A stretch of DNA of 64,000 nucleotides, from positions 5,518,001 to 5,582,000 of the forward strand of contig NZ_CP108095.1 of the NCBI RefSeq assembly GCF_036194065.1, written 5' to 3'. Below are positions 25,958 to 35,627 of the stretch, piece by piece. Each line of letters starts with the position of its first letter. Within the stretch, counting starts at the first letter, position 1. The translations under genes were made by a program, and so were the position numbers. The notes under the pieces were generated by a model that was not told the DNA's origin, searched no databases, and worked only from the letters and a program-made list of their open reading frames with translations. Origin of the DNA: Streptomyces sp. NBC_00239 (GTDB lineage: Bacteria; Actinomycetota; Actinomycetes; Streptomycetales; Streptomycetaceae).

Positions 25958-27865
25958 GTGGCAGGCAGGATCAACGACGACGACGTGAAGGCGGTACGGG
26001 ACGCGGTCCCGATCGACGCCGTGGTCTCGGAGTACCTCCAGCTCCGCAACGCCGGCGGCGGCAACCTCAAGGGCCTCTGCCCCTTCCACGACGAGAAGTC
26101 CCCGTCCTTCCAGGTCAGCCCCAGCAAGGGGCTCTACCACTGCTTCGGCTGCCAGGCGGGCGGGGACACCCTCGACTTCATCATGAAGATCGACCACCTC
26201 TCCTTCTCGGAGGCGGTCGAGCGGCTGGCCGGCACGGCCGGCATCACCCTGCGCTACGAGGAGGGCGGCTACACCGCCGGCACCAGCGGCCGCGGCGAAC
26301 GCATCCGCCTGGTCGAGGCGCACAAGGCCGCCGCGCAGTTCTACATCGACCAGCTGGAGAGCCCCGAGGCGGAGATCGGCCGCAAGTTCCTCGCCGGCCG
26401 CGGCTTCGACCAGGCCGCGGCCGCGCACTTCGGCGTGGGCTACAGCCCGGCCGGCTGGGACCACCTCACCCGCTACCTGCGCGGCAAGGGATTCAGCGAC
26501 AAGGAACTGATCACCTCCGGTCTCGCCCAGGACAGCCGCAGCGGCAAGCCGATCGACCGGTTCCGCGGCCGCCTCATGTGGCCGATCCGCGACATCACCG
26601 GCGAGGTCGTCGGCTTCGGCGCGCGCAAGCTCCGCGACGACGACAACGGCCCCAAGTACCTCAACACCCCCGAGACCGCGATCTACAAGAAGTCGCAGGT
26701 CCTCTACGGCATCGACCTCGCGAAGAAGGAGATCGCCCGCACCAGCCGGGCGGTCGTCGTCGAGGGCTACACCGACGTCATGGCCTGCCACCTGGCCGGC
26801 GTCACCACCGCCATCGCCACCTGCGGCACCTCCTTCGGCGGCGACCACATCAAGATCCTGCGGCGGCTCCTCATGGACAACGCCACCGCCGAGGTGATCT
26901 TCACCTTCGACGGCGACGCGGCCGGCCAGAAGGCCGCCCTGCGGGCCTTCGAGGACGACCAGAAGTTCGCCGCCGAGACCTCCATCGCGATCACCCCGGG
27001 CGGCATGGACCCCTGCGAGCTGCGCCTCGCCGAGGGCGACGCGGCGGTCGCCTCCCTGGTGGAATCCCGCACCCCGCTCTTCGAGTTCGCCCTGCGCCAC
27101 ATCGTGGCCCGGCACAACCTGGAGAACCCGGCGGGCCGGGCCGCCGCCCTCGACGAGGCCGCGCCGGTCGTCGCCCACATCAAGAACATCGCCATCCAGC
27201 ACGAATCCGCCGTCCAGCTCGCGGGCATGCTCGGCGTCCGCGACGAGCAGTTCGTCGTCAAGCGGGTCGCCCAGCTCGCCCGCTGGGCCCGCGATCGCGG
27301 CGGCCGGGGCCCGCAGCAGCCCGCCCGCGGAGGCTCCGCGTACGAGAAGGCCGCGCCGGCACCGGCCCGCACGCCGGCGTCCGGGCCCGCCCTCAACCTG
27401 CGCAGCCCCGCCCACCGCACCGAGCGCGAGCTGCTCAAACTCGCCCTGCAGCGCCCCGAACTGGTCTCGCCCGCCTTCGACGCGTACGGCGTGGACGAGT
27501 TCACCGCGCCCCCGTACGCGACGGTCCGCCAGGCCGTCCAGGACGCGGGCGGCGCCGCCCAGGGCGGCGACGACTACCTCGCCCGGGTCCGCGCGGCCGC
27601 CCCCGACGACACCGTCCGCGCCCTGGTCACCGAGCTGGCCGTGGAGGCCATCCACGCCAAGAACGTGGACGAGGCCTACGCGGGCGTCCAGCTGGTCCAG
27701 GTCCGGCTGCGCGCCGTCGACCGCCGCGTCCACGACATCCAGGGCGCCATGGCCCGGATGGGCTCGAACGCCCCCGCCGACCAGCTGGCCGCCGTCCAGA
27801 ACGAACTCTGGGTCCTCCAGCAGTACGGCCAGTCCCTCCGCAACAAGGGCGCCGCCGCCCTGTAG
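25958..27865 (+). CDS. dnaG: DNA primase
   Basis: Synthesises RNA primers at the replication fork; 635 residues. N-terminal CHC2 zinc-binding domain with CPFHDEKSPSF and CFGCQAGGD. TOPRIM core with VVVEGYTDVMACHLAG (catalytic Glu) and FTFDGDAAGQKAA (metal-binding Asp-x-Asp). The C-terminal helicase-interacting region after an Ala/Pro-rich linker (~450-480) is intact. GTG start at 25958, product MAGRINDDDVKAVR. The gene precedes an hrd-type sigma factor, the common actinobacterial arrangement. Confidence 0.97.
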   Translation: MAGRINDDDVKAVRDAVPIDAVVSEYLQLRNAGGGNLKGLCPFHDEKSPSFQVSPSKGLYHCFGCQAGGDTLDFIMKIDHLSFSEAVERLAGTAGITLRYEEGGYTAGTSGRGERIRLVEAHKAAAQFYIDQLESPEAEIGRKFLAGRGFDQAAAAHFGVGYSPAGWDHLTRYLRGKGFSDKELITSGLAQDSRSGKPIDRFRGRLMWPIRDITGEVVGFGARKLRDDDNGPKYLNTPETAIYKKSQVLYGIDLAKKEIARTSRAVVVEGYTDVMACHLAGVTTAIATCGTSFGGDHIKILRRLLMDNATAEVIFTFDGDAAGQKAALRAFEDDQKFAAETSIAITPGGMDPCELRLAEGDAAVASLVESRTPLFEFALRHIVARHNLENPAGRAAALDEAAPVVAHIKNIAIQHESAVQLAGMLGVRDEQFVVKRVAQLARWARDRGGRGPQQPARGGSAYEKAAPAPARTPASGPALNLRSPAHRTERELLKLALQRPELVSPAFDAYGVDEFTAPPYATVRQAVQDAGGAAQGGDDYLARVRAAAPDDTVRALVTELAVEAIHAKNVDEAYAGVQLVQVRLRAVDRRVHDIQGAMARMGSNAPADQLAAVQNELWVLQQYGQSLRNKGAAAL

Positions 27866-28113
27866 TCCCGCGCCCGCGCGGCCCCCCGTACGCCTCCCGC
27901 ACCCCACCCGCCCCCGGCGCCTCCCGGGTGTCCCGCACACCTCCGAGCCGCCCCGGACGTACGTGCGAACCCGCATCGGAGCTCTGCCGGCGGGTAACCA
28001 TCCGGTCACGCACCGGACTCAGAAAGTCCCCGCACGCCCCTCGTGGCGGTGATGTGTCGTACCCCACACTGAGTTGCGGTGCCTGAGTCCTCGGAGCCCT
28101 GGAGGTCGCCCCC

Positions 28114-29199
28114 GTGCAGACCCAGACCCTGACCGAAGCCGTGACCCCGTCGAGCCGGGCCGAACACCCCGAGGCCGACGCGCCCGAGGCGGACGTGTCC
28201 GAGGCCGAAGAGCCGGAGCCCGTGGAGGCGGGCGAGGCTGCACTCGACGAGGAGGCGCCCGCGGCCCGGAAGCGGACCGAGAGCGCCGGACCCACCTCCG
28301 ACCTGTTCCGGCAGTACCTGCGGGAGATCGGGCGGATACCCCTGCTCACCGCCGCGGAGGAAGTGGAACTCGCCCGGCGGGTCGAGGCCGGACTCTTCGC
28401 CGAGGAGAAGCTGGGCAACGCGGCCGACCTGGACTCCCAGCTCGCCGTCGACCTCGACCGGCTCGTGGTGATGGGCCGGATGGCCAAGCGCCGCCTCATC
28501 GAGGCCAACCTGCGCCTGGTCGTCTCCGTCGCCAAACGGTACGTGGGCCGCGGCCTGACCATGCTCGACCTGGTCCAGGAGGGCAACCTCGGCCTCATAC
28601 GCGCCGTCGAGAAGTTCGACTACGCGCGCGGCTACAAGTTCTCCACCTACGCGACCTGGTGGATCCGCCAGGCCATGTCCCGGGCCCTCGCCGACCAGGC
28701 CCGCACCATCCGGGTCCCCGTGCACGTCGTCGAGCTGATCAACCGGGTCGTGCGGGTCCAGCGCCGGATGCTCCAGGAACGCGGCTACGAGCCCACCGCC
28801 GAAGAAGTCGCCGGACACCTGGAACTGACGCCCGAACGGGTCCTGGAGGTGCTCCGGCTCGCCCAGGAGCCGGTCTCCCTGCACGCCCCCGTCGGCGAGG
28901 AGGACGACGTCGCGCTCGGCGACCTCATCGAGGACGGCGACGCCGCCTCCCCGGCCGAGTCCGCCGCGTTCTTCCTGCTCCGCGAACACCTGGAGGCCGT
29001 GCTCTCCACCCTCGGCGAGCGCGAACGCAAGGTCGTCCAGCTGCGCTACGGACTCGCCGACGGGCGGCCCCGCACCCTGGAGGAGATCGGCCGGATCTTC
29101 GGCGTGACCCGCGAACGGATCCGCCAGATCGAGTCCAAGACCCTCAACAAGCTCCGCGACCACGCCTTCGCCGACCAGCTCCGCGGCTACCTCGACTGA
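28114..29199 (+). CDS. hrdA: RpoD-family sigma factor, probably HrdA
   Basis: Group 2 sigma-70 factor (361 residues) directing RNA polymerase to housekeeping-like promoters. An acidic N-terminal tail (1-60) replaces most of region 1. Then region 1.2 [18 protein letters not shown], region 2 [31 protein letters not shown] and [13 protein letters not shown], region 3 [11 protein letters not shown], and region 4 [13 protein letters not shown] with the [24 protein letters not shown] at 28114 has a GGAGGT 8 nt upstream. The length is well below a principal HrdB; assignment to HrdA rests on the dnaG neighbourhood. Confidence 0.88.
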   Translation: MQTQTLTEAVTPSSRAEHPEADAPEADVSEAEEPEPVEAGEAALDEEAPAARKRTESAGPTSDLFRQYLREIGRIPLLTAAEEVELARRVEAGLFAEEKLGNAADLDSQLAVDLDRLVVMGRMAKRRLIEANLRLVVSVAKRYVGRGLTMLDLVQEGNLGLIRAVEKFDYARGYKFSTYATWWIRQAMSRALADQARTIRVPVHVVELINRVVRVQRRMLQERGYEPTAEEVAGHLELTPERVLEVLRLAQEPVSLHAPVGEEDDVALGDLIEDGDAASPAESAAFFLLREHLEAVLSTLGERERKVVQLRYGLADGRPRTLEEIGRIFGVTRERIRQIESKTLNKLRDHAFADQLRGYLD

Positions 29200-29211
29200 C
29201 CCGGCACGCAC

Positions 29212-29255
29212 GACGGGAGGGGACGGCGGCCGCGAAGCCCCCGTCCCCTCCCGTC
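29212..29255. terminator. Bidirectional terminator between hrdA-like and ABC genes
   Basis: Perfect 15-bp arms (29212-29226 GACGGGAGGGGACGG; 29241-29255) with a 14-nt loop, between convergent genes. Confidence 0.8.
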
Positions 29256-29284
29256 CTGCGACCCCCGGCCCGCGCCGGCCGAGC

Positions 29285-31207
29285 TCAGTCCACCTCGGCG
29301 ACCGCCTGCGCGAACTGCGCCGCGTACAGCCGCGCGTACGCGCCCTGCGCCGCCAGCAGCTCGCCGTGCGTGCCCTGCTCGACGATCGAGCCGTTCTCCA
29401 TCACCAGGATCACGTCCGCGTCGCGGATCGTGGACAGCCGGTGCGCGATCACGAACGAGGTCCGCCCGTGCGCGAGGCGCGCCATCGCCTTCTGGATCAG
29501 CACCTCGGTACGGGTGTCGACCGAGCTCGTCGCCTCGTCGAGGACCAGGATCACCGGATCCGACAGGAACGCCCGCGCGATCGTGATCAGCTGCTTCTCG
29601 CCCGCGCTGACGCCCGCACCCTCGTCGTCCAGGACCGTGTCGTAGCCCTCCGGCAGGGTCCGGATGAACCGGTCGGCGTGCGCCGCGCGCGCCGCCTCCT
29701 CGATCTCGCCCCGGGTGACCTCCCGCGCCGCCCCGTACGCGATGTTCTCCGCGATGGTCCCGCCGAACAGCCAGGTGTCCTGGAGGACCATCCCGACGCC
29801 CGACCGCAGCTCCTCGCGGGTCATGCGCGCGACGTCCACCCCGTCCAGGCAGATCCGCCCGCCCGTCACCTCGTAGAACCGCATCAGCAGGTTCACCAGC
29901 GTGGTCTTGCCCGCGCCCGTCGGGCCGACGATCGCGACCGTCTGGCCGGGCTCCACCGACAGCGACAGGTCCTCGATCAGCGGCTTGTCCGGCTCGTAGC
30001 GGAACGCCACCCGGTCCAGGGTCACCTGCCCCTTGAGCTCCGCCGGCCGCTCCGGCAGCTCGGTGTCCGGCTCCTGCTCGGGTGCGTCCAGCAGCTCGTA
30101 GATCCGCTCGGCGGAGGCCACCCCGGACTGCACCAGGTTCGCCATCGACGCGACCTGCGTCAACGGCATCGAGAACTGGCGCGAGTACTGGATGAACGCC
30201 TGCACGTCACCGATCGACAGGGTGCCCGAGGCCACCCGCAGGCCGCCGACGACCGCCACCAGCACGTAGTTGATGTTCGACACGAGGAACATCACCGGCT
30301 GCATCAGACCGCTGACGAACTGCGCCCGGAACGAAGCCCGGTACAGCGCCTCGTTCGACTCGGCGAACGCGTCCGCGGACTCCTGCTGCCGGCCGAACAC
30401 CTTCACCAGCGTGTGGCCCGAGTACATCTCCTCGATGTGTGCGTTCAGCACACCGGTGGTCTTCCACTGCGCCACGAACTGCGGCTGCGACTTCTTGCCG
30501 ATCCGCGCCGCGATGAACACCGACACCGGCACCGTCACCAGCGCGACCAGCGCCAGCAGCGGCGAGATCCAGAACATCATCGCCAGCACGCCGACGATGG
30601 TCAGCAGCGAGTTCATCAGCTGCCCCAGCGTCTGCTGGAGGGTCTGCCCGATGTTGTCGATGTCGTTGGTCGCCCGGCTCAGCACCTCGCCGCGCTTCTG
30701 CTGGTCGAAGTACGACAGCGGCAGCCGCGACAGCTTCGCCTGCAGCTCCTCGCGCATCCGGTAGACCATGCCGTTCATCACGTGGTTCGACAGCCGCGTC
30801 GCCACCAGCATCAGCAGGCCCGCCAGCGTGAACACCAGCAGCGCCCACAGCGCCACCACGCCGACCGCATGGAAATCGATGCCCTCGCCCGGCGTGAAGT
30901 CGGTCCCCGACAGCATGTCCGCCATGCCGCCCTCGCCCTTGGCGCGCAGCCCGTCCAGGGCCTGCTCCTTGGTGAGCCCCGGCTCCATCTGACGGCCCAC
31001 GATCCCCGCGAACACCAGGTCGGTTGCCTCGCCGAGGATCTTCGGGCCGGACACCGACATGGCGACGCTGCCGACCACGGCCGCGACCATGCCCCACAAC
31101 TTCGCCTTGTCCTGCGCCAGCTGTTTCAGCAGCCGCTTGCCCGACCCCTTGAAGTCCATCGACTTCTGGGCCGGCCCCATCATCATCCGTCCACCGGGCC
31201 CGCTCAT
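29285..31207 (-). CDS. ABC exporter half-transporter, subunit 2
   Basis: Fused membrane domain plus ATPase, 640 residues; inner-membrane drug/lipid exporter. Six membrane helices lie within ~40-340, with a long periplasmic loop after helix 1. The ATPase has Walker A GPTGAGKTT, an unusual signature VSAGEKQ in place of LSGGQ, and canonical Walker B ILVLDEATSSVD with the catalytic Glu, then the H-loop IAHRLSTI. It starts by 4-bp overlap with the upstream half-transporter stop, so the two are made together and should form a heterodimer. The substrate is unknown. Confidence 0.92.
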   Translation of the reverse strand: MSGPGGRMMMGPAQKSMDFKGSGKRLLKQLAQDKAKLWGMVAAVVGSVAMSVSGPKILGEATDLVFAGIVGRQMEPGLTKEQALDGLRAKGEGGMADMLSGTDFTPGEGIDFHAVGVVALWALLVFTLAGLLMLVATRLSNHVMNGMVYRMREELQAKLSRLPLSYFDQQKRGEVLSRATNDIDNIGQTLQQTLGQLMNSLLTIVGVLAMMFWISPLLALVALVTVPVSVFIAARIGKKSQPQFVAQWKTTGVLNAHIEEMYSGHTLVKVFGRQQESADAFAESNEALYRASFRAQFVSGLMQPVMFLVSNINYVLVAVVGGLRVASGTLSIGDVQAFIQYSRQFSMPLTQVASMANLVQSGVASAERIYELLDAPEQEPDTELPERPAELKGQVTLDRVAFRYEPDKPLIEDLSLSVEPGQTVAIVGPTGAGKTTLVNLLMRFYEVTGGRICLDGVDVARMTREELRSGVGMVLQDTWLFGGTIAENIAYGAAREVTRGEIEEAARAAHADRFIRTLPEGYDTVLDDEGAGVSAGEKQLITIARAFLSDPVILVLDEATSSVDTRTEVLIQKAMARLAHGRTSFVIAHRLSTIRDADVILVMENGSIVEQGTHGELLAAQGAYARLYAAQFAQAVAEVD

Positions 31208-32937
31208 GCGGCCTCCGCCTCCGTCAGCTGGGAGAGCACGATCTCCCGGTAGGTCTCATTGCCCGCCATCAGCTCGTGATGCCGGCCGACGCCCACCACC
31301 TGGCCCTCGTCGAGGACCACGATCCGGTCGGCGTCGCGGATCGTCGACACGCGCTGCGCCACGATGACGACCGTCGCGTCCTGCGTCTCGCGGGCGAGCG
31401 CCGCCCGCAGGGCCGCGTCCGTCGCGTAGTCGAGGGCCGAGAACGAGTCGTCGAACAGGTAGATCTCCGGACGCTGCACCAGCGTCCGCGCGATCGCCAG
31501 ACGCTGGCGCTGCCCGCCCGAGACGTTCGTGCCGCCCTGGGTGACGGGCGCGTCCAGACCGCCTTCGAGCGCCGACACGAACTCCTTGGCCTGGGCCACC
31601 TCCAGGGCCCGCCACAGCTCCTCGTCGGTCGCGTCGGGCCGCCCGTACCGCAGGTTCGTCGCGACCGTCCCGGAGAACAGGTACGGCTTCTGCGGGACCA
31701 TGCCGACCGTCCGGGCCAGCAGCCCGGGCTCGATCCGCCGCACGTCCTCGCCGTCGACCAGCACCGCGCCGCCCGTCGCGTCGAACAGCCGCGGCACCAG
31801 CCCCAGCAGCGTGGACTTGCCGCTGCCCGTGGAGCCGATCACCGCGGTGGTCTCGCCCGGGCGGGCCACCAGGTCGATGCCCTTCAGCACCGGCGCCTCC
31901 GCGCCCGGGTAGCGGAAGTCCGCGCCCCGCAGCTCCAGCGCCCCGCGCTCGCCCAGCTCCCGTACCGGGTCGGTGGGCGGGACCACGCTGGAGTGGGTGT
32001 CCAGGACCTCCTGGATCCGCTCGGCACACACCTCGGCACGCGGCACCATCATGAACATGAACGTGGCCATCATCACGGACATGACGATCTGCATGAGGTA
32101 GGCGAGGAAGGCGGTCAGCGCGCCGATCTCCATGTCGCCGCTGTCGATGCGCATCGCGCCGAACCAGACCACGGCCACGCTGGACATGTTCACCACGACG
32201 ATGACCGTCGGGAACATCAGGGCCATCAGCCGCCCGGCGGACAGCGAGACGGCCGTCAGCTCGGTGTTCGCGTCCCGGAAGCGGTCCTTCTCGTACTCGT
32301 CGCGGACGAACGCGCGGATCACCCGGTTGCCGGTGATCTGCTCGCGCAGCACCCGGTTCACGGTGTCCAGCCGCGTCTGCATCAGCCGGAACAGCGGGCG
32401 GGTGCGGATCACGATGCTGCCGACGGCGATGCCGAGCACCGGCACCACCGCGAGCAGCACGCCCGACAGCTTCACATCGAGCGACAGCGCCATCGCGATG
32501 CCGCCGATGCACATGATCGGCGCCGAGACCATCAGGGTGAACGCCATCAGCACCAGCATCTGGATCTGCTGGACGTCGTTGGTGGTACGGGTGATCAGCG
32601 ACGGCGCCCCGAACTGGCCCAGCTCGCGCGCCGAGAAGCTCTGCACCCGGTCGAACACGGCGGCCCGCACGTCGCGGCCGAGCGCCGCGGCCGTGCGCGC
32701 GCCGAAGTAGACGGCGCCGATGTTGCACACCAGCTGGACCACGCTGACACCGAGCATCACGGCGCCCAGGCCCAGGATGTAGCCGGTGTCGCCCTTGACG
32801 ACACCGTTGTCGATGATGTCGGCGTTCAGGGTCGGCAGGTAGAGGGTCGCGCTGGTCTGCAGGAGCTGGAGCAGGACCAGCAGGCTGATGGGTTTCCGGT
32901 ACGGGCCCAGATGGGTCCGCAGAAGTCTGATGAGCAC
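31204..32937 (-). CDS. ABC exporter half-transporter, subunit 1 (degenerate Walker B)
   Basis: Fused membrane domain and ATPase, 577 residues, first gene of the pair. Six helices lie within ~15-300 (LVLLQLLQTSATLYLPTLNADII near the start). The ATPase has Walker A GSTGSGKST, a canonical signature NVSGGQRQRLA, but Walker B IYLFDDSFSALD, where the catalytic Glu is Asp. In heterodimeric exporters this degenerate Walker B pairs with the partner's odd signature, leaving one full-strength ATP site; the partner here indeed has VSAGEK. Start at 32937. Confidence 0.92.
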   Translation of the reverse strand: MLIRLLRTHLGPYRKPISLLVLLQLLQTSATLYLPTLNADIIDNGVVKGDTGYILGLGAVMLGVSVVQLVCNIGAVYFGARTAAALGRDVRAAVFDRVQSFSARELGQFGAPSLITRTTNDVQQIQMLVLMAFTLMVSAPIMCIGGIAMALSLDVKLSGVLLAVVPVLGIAVGSIVIRTRPLFRLMQTRLDTVNRVLREQITGNRVIRAFVRDEYEKDRFRDANTELTAVSLSAGRLMALMFPTVIVVVNMSSVAVVWFGAMRIDSGDMEIGALTAFLAYLMQIVMSVMMATFMFMMVPRAEVCAERIQEVLDTHSSVVPPTDPVRELGERGALELRGADFRYPGAEAPVLKGIDLVARPGETTAVIGSTGSGKSTLLGLVPRLFDATGGAVLVDGEDVRRIEPGLLARTVGMVPQKPYLFSGTVATNLRYGRPDATDEELWRALEVAQAKEFVSALEGGLDAPVTQGGTNVSGGQRQRLAIARTLVQRPEIYLFDDSFSALDYATDAALRAALARETQDATVVIVAQRVSTIRDADRIVVLDEGQVVGVGRHHELMAGNETYREIVLSQLTEAEAA

Positions 32938-33152
32938 GCGTAGGCTCCGGTCGCAAGATCAGGGGGTTCCCCCCATCTTCAACCAACGCGGTCGCCGATC
33001 CGCACTCTTTTTCGCAAAGCCGGTCCAAAGGCTGACCGTGTTCCGCCATCGGCGGAGCCCGGTTGACGCACCGCTGACGTGCCGGGCGGGCCGGGCCGGC
33101 CCGGGTCGGAGTACGCCGGCCGGAGCCCGCCGGCCGCCGCGGGCCGGGTCGC

Positions 33153-34592
33153 TCAGAACGCGCCGGGGTGGAGCTGCTCCCGGGTGGCCACGTACTGCTG
33201 GCGCACCGCCTGCCAGGCCGCGAGCTCCTCGCCCGCCTCGAACACCTGCACAGCGGCCCCGTGCCAGGCCGGCGGGGTGTGGGGGGCCAGCGTGCCCTGC
33301 CGGACACCCAGCGCCCAGGCGGCCTGGCGCGCCGCGCCGAGCGCCGCGTAGTCCGCCGGCTGCGGGACCACGATCTGCGTGCCGAACAGGCCGGGGGCGG
33401 CCGCCTGCACGGCGGGCAGCTCGGCCGCCGCGCCCAGCAGGAACACCCGGCGGATCTCGACGCCGCGGGTGCGCAGCACGTCGAGGGCGTCCACCAGCCC
33501 GCAGAGCATGCCCTCGAACGCGGCCCGGGCCAGGTGCTCCGGCTTCATCGAGTCGCGGCGCAGCCCGCTCAGGGTGCCGGCGGTGTGCGGCAGCTCGGGC
33601 GTCCGCTCGCCCTCCAGGTAGGGGAGCAGCACCAGGCCGTGGGCGCCCGGGGTGGACTGGAGGGCGAGCTCCGACAACCCCTCCAGGTCGGTGCCGAGCA
33701 GCTCGGCGGTGCCGCGCAGGGTCCGTACCGCGTTGGAGGTGTAGACGACGGGCAGGTGCATGCCGGCCGCGTCGGCGAGAGAGGTGACCATCCCGCCGGG
33801 CTCGGTCACCGCCTCGTGGTGGACGGCCATGACCGAGCCGGAGGCACCGAGCGAGACGACCGCGTCGCCGTGCCCCAGGCCCAGGCCCAGGGCGGCGGCC
33901 ATGGTCTCGCCGGTGCCGGCGGATATCAGCAGGCCCTCGGGGGTGGTGCCGGCCGCGTCCGCCGGGGCGAGCACCTCCGGCAGCATCGCCCGGTGCCCGA
34001 GCGCCAGCTCCACCAGGTCGGGCCGGTACGCGCCGGTGGCCGGCGACCAGTAGCCGGTGCCGGAGGCGGCGCCGCGGTCGGTGGTGCGGCGGGCGGGCCG
34101 GCCGAGCAGCTGCCACACCAGCCAGTCGTGGGGCTGCATCAGCAGGGCGGTGCGGCGGGCCGCCTCCGGCTCGTTGCGGGCCATCCAGGCGAGCTTCGCC
34201 ACCGGCTGCGCGGACTGCGGGACGCAGCCGACGGCCTCGGCCCAGGCCTGCCGGCCGCCGAGCGCGTCGATCAGGTCGAGGGCCGCGACCTGGGGGCGCT
34301 TGTCGTTGCCGACGAGGGCCGGCCGTACCAGCCCGCCGTTGGCGTCCAGCGGCAGCAGGCCGTGCTGCTGGGCGGACACGCCGATGGCCTGTACGCCCTC
34401 CAGCAGGCCGCCGCCGGCCGCTTCGCCCAGCGAGAGCAGCCAGGACTGCGGGTCGGTCTCGTGCGCGGTCGGTTCACCCTCGGGCTGGGGATGGGGCGCA
34501 TAGCCCTGCCTCAGTACGGCGCCCGTGTCCGTGTCGCAGACGACGATGCGAGTGAAGGTGGAAGAGCTGTCCAGCCCGGCGACTATCCCCAT
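33153..34592 (-). CDS. FGGY carbohydrate kinase, xylulokinase-like
   Basis: Sugar kinase of the FGGY family, 479 residues, most like D-xylulokinase. N-terminal ATPase half: AGLDSSSTFTRIVVCD. Substrate-contact loops VSAQQHGLLPLD and GYWSPATGAY follow. In the second half VSLGASGSV and YLEGERTPELPHTAG are family motifs. The catalytic Asp, normally in a GxGD(N) motif, is replaced by Glu229 in SAGTGETMAAALG, so activity may be altered. ATG at 34592. No xylose isomerase or transporter genes are nearby. The xylB name is withheld because of the changed residue. Confidence 0.82.
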   Translation of the reverse strand: MGIVAGLDSSSTFTRIVVCDTDTGAVLRQGYAPHPQPEGEPTAHETDPQSWLLSLGEAAGGGLLEGVQAIGVSAQQHGLLPLDANGGLVRPALVGNDKRPQVAALDLIDALGGRQAWAEAVGCVPQSAQPVAKLAWMARNEPEAARRTALLMQPHDWLVWQLLGRPARRTTDRGAASGTGYWSPATGAYRPDLVELALGHRAMLPEVLAPADAAGTTPEGLLISAGTGETMAAALGLGLGHGDAVVSLGASGSVMAVHHEAVTEPGGMVTSLADAAGMHLPVVYTSNAVRTLRGTAELLGTDLEGLSELALQSTPGAHGLVLLPYLEGERTPELPHTAGTLSGLRRDSMKPEHLARAAFEGMLCGLVDALDVLRTRGVEIRRVFLLGAAAELPAVQAAAPGLFGTQIVVPQPADYAALGAARQAAWALGVRQGTLAPHTPPAWHGAAVQVFEAGEELAAWQAVRQQYVATREQLHPGAF

Positions 34593-34750
34593 GCCGGAGA
34601 TTGTGCCGCACGGCCGCGGCCGCCCGGCGCCGCCCCGGCCCTCGGACGACCGCCCCGGCTGTCGGACGCCGGCACCGGCCTTCGGGTGACCGCTCCGGCT
34701 GTCGGGCGACCGCTCCGGCCCGCAGGGCGGCCGCCCGGTGCCCGGCCCGG

Positions 34751-35050
34751 TCAGGTGTTGCTCGTGCCCCAGTCGTCGTCGGCGCCGCTGCCCCGGTCCC
34801 GCAGGGAGCGCACCCGGCCGGTGACGGAGTCGGGGATCGCGTCCCCGACCTTGTCGCTCACCACCGCGAAGGCCTTGCCCGCGTACTGCCGGCCGGTCTG
34901 GCCCGCCGTCTCGGCGGCGTTCCGCACGGCCGGGTTCTGCGCGATCTGTCGTGCGGACTTTTTCATCTGTTCGTAGCGCTCCCGCCCCGCACGCGTCCCG
35001 ATCACGTATCCGAGGGCCAGTCCGACGACGAACGTGAGCCTGTACCGCAT
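34751..35050 (-). CDS. Small YtxH-like membrane-anchored protein
   Basis: 99 residues: an N-terminal membrane segment (LTFVVGLALGYVIGTRAG) directly followed by RERYEQMKKSARQIAQNPAVRNAAETAGQ. This layout is typical of YtxH-like proteins conserved in actinobacteria. The rest is an amphipathic helix and a polar tail. Start ATG 35050 after a GAAGGGTGGCAGG stretch. Function unknown; topologically a single-pass membrane protein with a cytosolic tail. Confidence 0.75.
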   Translation of the reverse strand: MRYRLTFVVGLALGYVIGTRAGRERYEQMKKSARQIAQNPAVRNAAETAGQTGRQYAGKAFAVVSDKVGDAIPDSVTGRVRSLRDRGSGADDDWGTSNT

Positions 35051-35209
35051 GCCCTGCCACCCTTCGTTGTGCCGGTGTCCGGCCGCCCTGCGGAACGTCT
35101 GTCGATACCGATTGGCGGAGCACCCCCCTGCTTGCGCTAATCTATGTCTCGCAACGGGCACCCGCCCCCCGGCAAGCCGGAGGTAGGGCTGTTCGGTGCA
35201 ACGCAGCAA

Positions 35210-35282
35210 TCCCCTGTAGCTCAATTGGCAGAGCAGCCGGCTGTTAACCGGCAGGTTACTGGTTCGAGTCCAGTCGGGGGAG
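35210..35282 (+). tRNA. tRNA-Asn (GTT)
   Basis: 73-nt cloverleaf. Acceptor TCCCCTG pairs with CGGGGGA (one G-T), D-arm GCTC...GAGC, anticodon stem GCCGG/CCGGC with loop CTGTTAA (anticodon GTT), T-arm GGTTCGAGTCC. Discriminator G; the 3' CCA is not encoded. Confidence 0.97.
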
Positions 35283-35287
35283 CGCGA

Positions 35288-35360
35288 TCCCCTGTAGCTC
35301 AATTGGCAGAGCATTCGGCTGTTAACCGGAGGGTTGCTGGTTCGAGTCCAGCCGGGGGAG
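35288..35360 (+). tRNA. tRNA-Asn (GTT), second copy
   Basis: 73-nt cloverleaf almost identical to the previous gene, 5 nt after it. Differences are confined to the anticodon stem (TTCGG/CCGGA), variable region and T-stem. Anticodon loop CTGTTAA. CCA not encoded. Confidence 0.97.
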
Positions 35361-35364
35361 CGGA

Positions 35365-35397
35365 ACGAAAGAGGGCCCCTGGTGGGTCCTCTTTCGT
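35365..35397 (+). terminator. Terminator of the tRNA-Asn pair
   Basis: ACGAAAGAGG (35365-35374) pairs with CCTCTTTCGT (35388-35397), with extra GGG/CCC-type pairing inside, followed by gtttt. Confidence 0.85.
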
Positions 35398-35549
35398 GTT
35401 TTCCGGCCCGCTCCCGGGAACCGGGCAGCACGCGGAACGGTCTCACCAGGCAAGCGAAGCCGATCATGCGGGGCATCCGAAGCAGGAGATCGTATGAGCG
35501 GCTATGCTGCGGCAGACGGCGCGCACACATGTACGCGCCACGCCGTTGA

Positions 35550-35623
35550 GGGGCGGTAGCTCAGCCGGTTAGAGCAGCGGACTCATAATCCGTCGGCCGT
35601 GGGTTCGAGTCCCACCCGCCCCA
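35550..35623 (+). tRNA. tRNA with CAT anticodon (elongator Met, or Ile2)
   Basis: 74-nt cloverleaf. Acceptor GGGGCGG/CCGCCCC, discriminator A, D-arm GCTC...GAGC, anticodon loop CTCATAA, T-arm GTGGG TTCGAGT CCCAC. Internal loop and GC-closed acceptor rule out the initiator type only by general form. CAT could be elongator Met or lysidine-modified Ile2; sequence inspection alone does not settle it. CCA not encoded. Confidence 0.9.
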
Positions 35624-35627
35624 CCGC

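Noticed and set aside
35210..35623. tRNA genes as an integration (attB) site of a mobile element
   Set aside because: No integrase, direct repeat of a tRNA 3' end or foreign gene block lies nearby.
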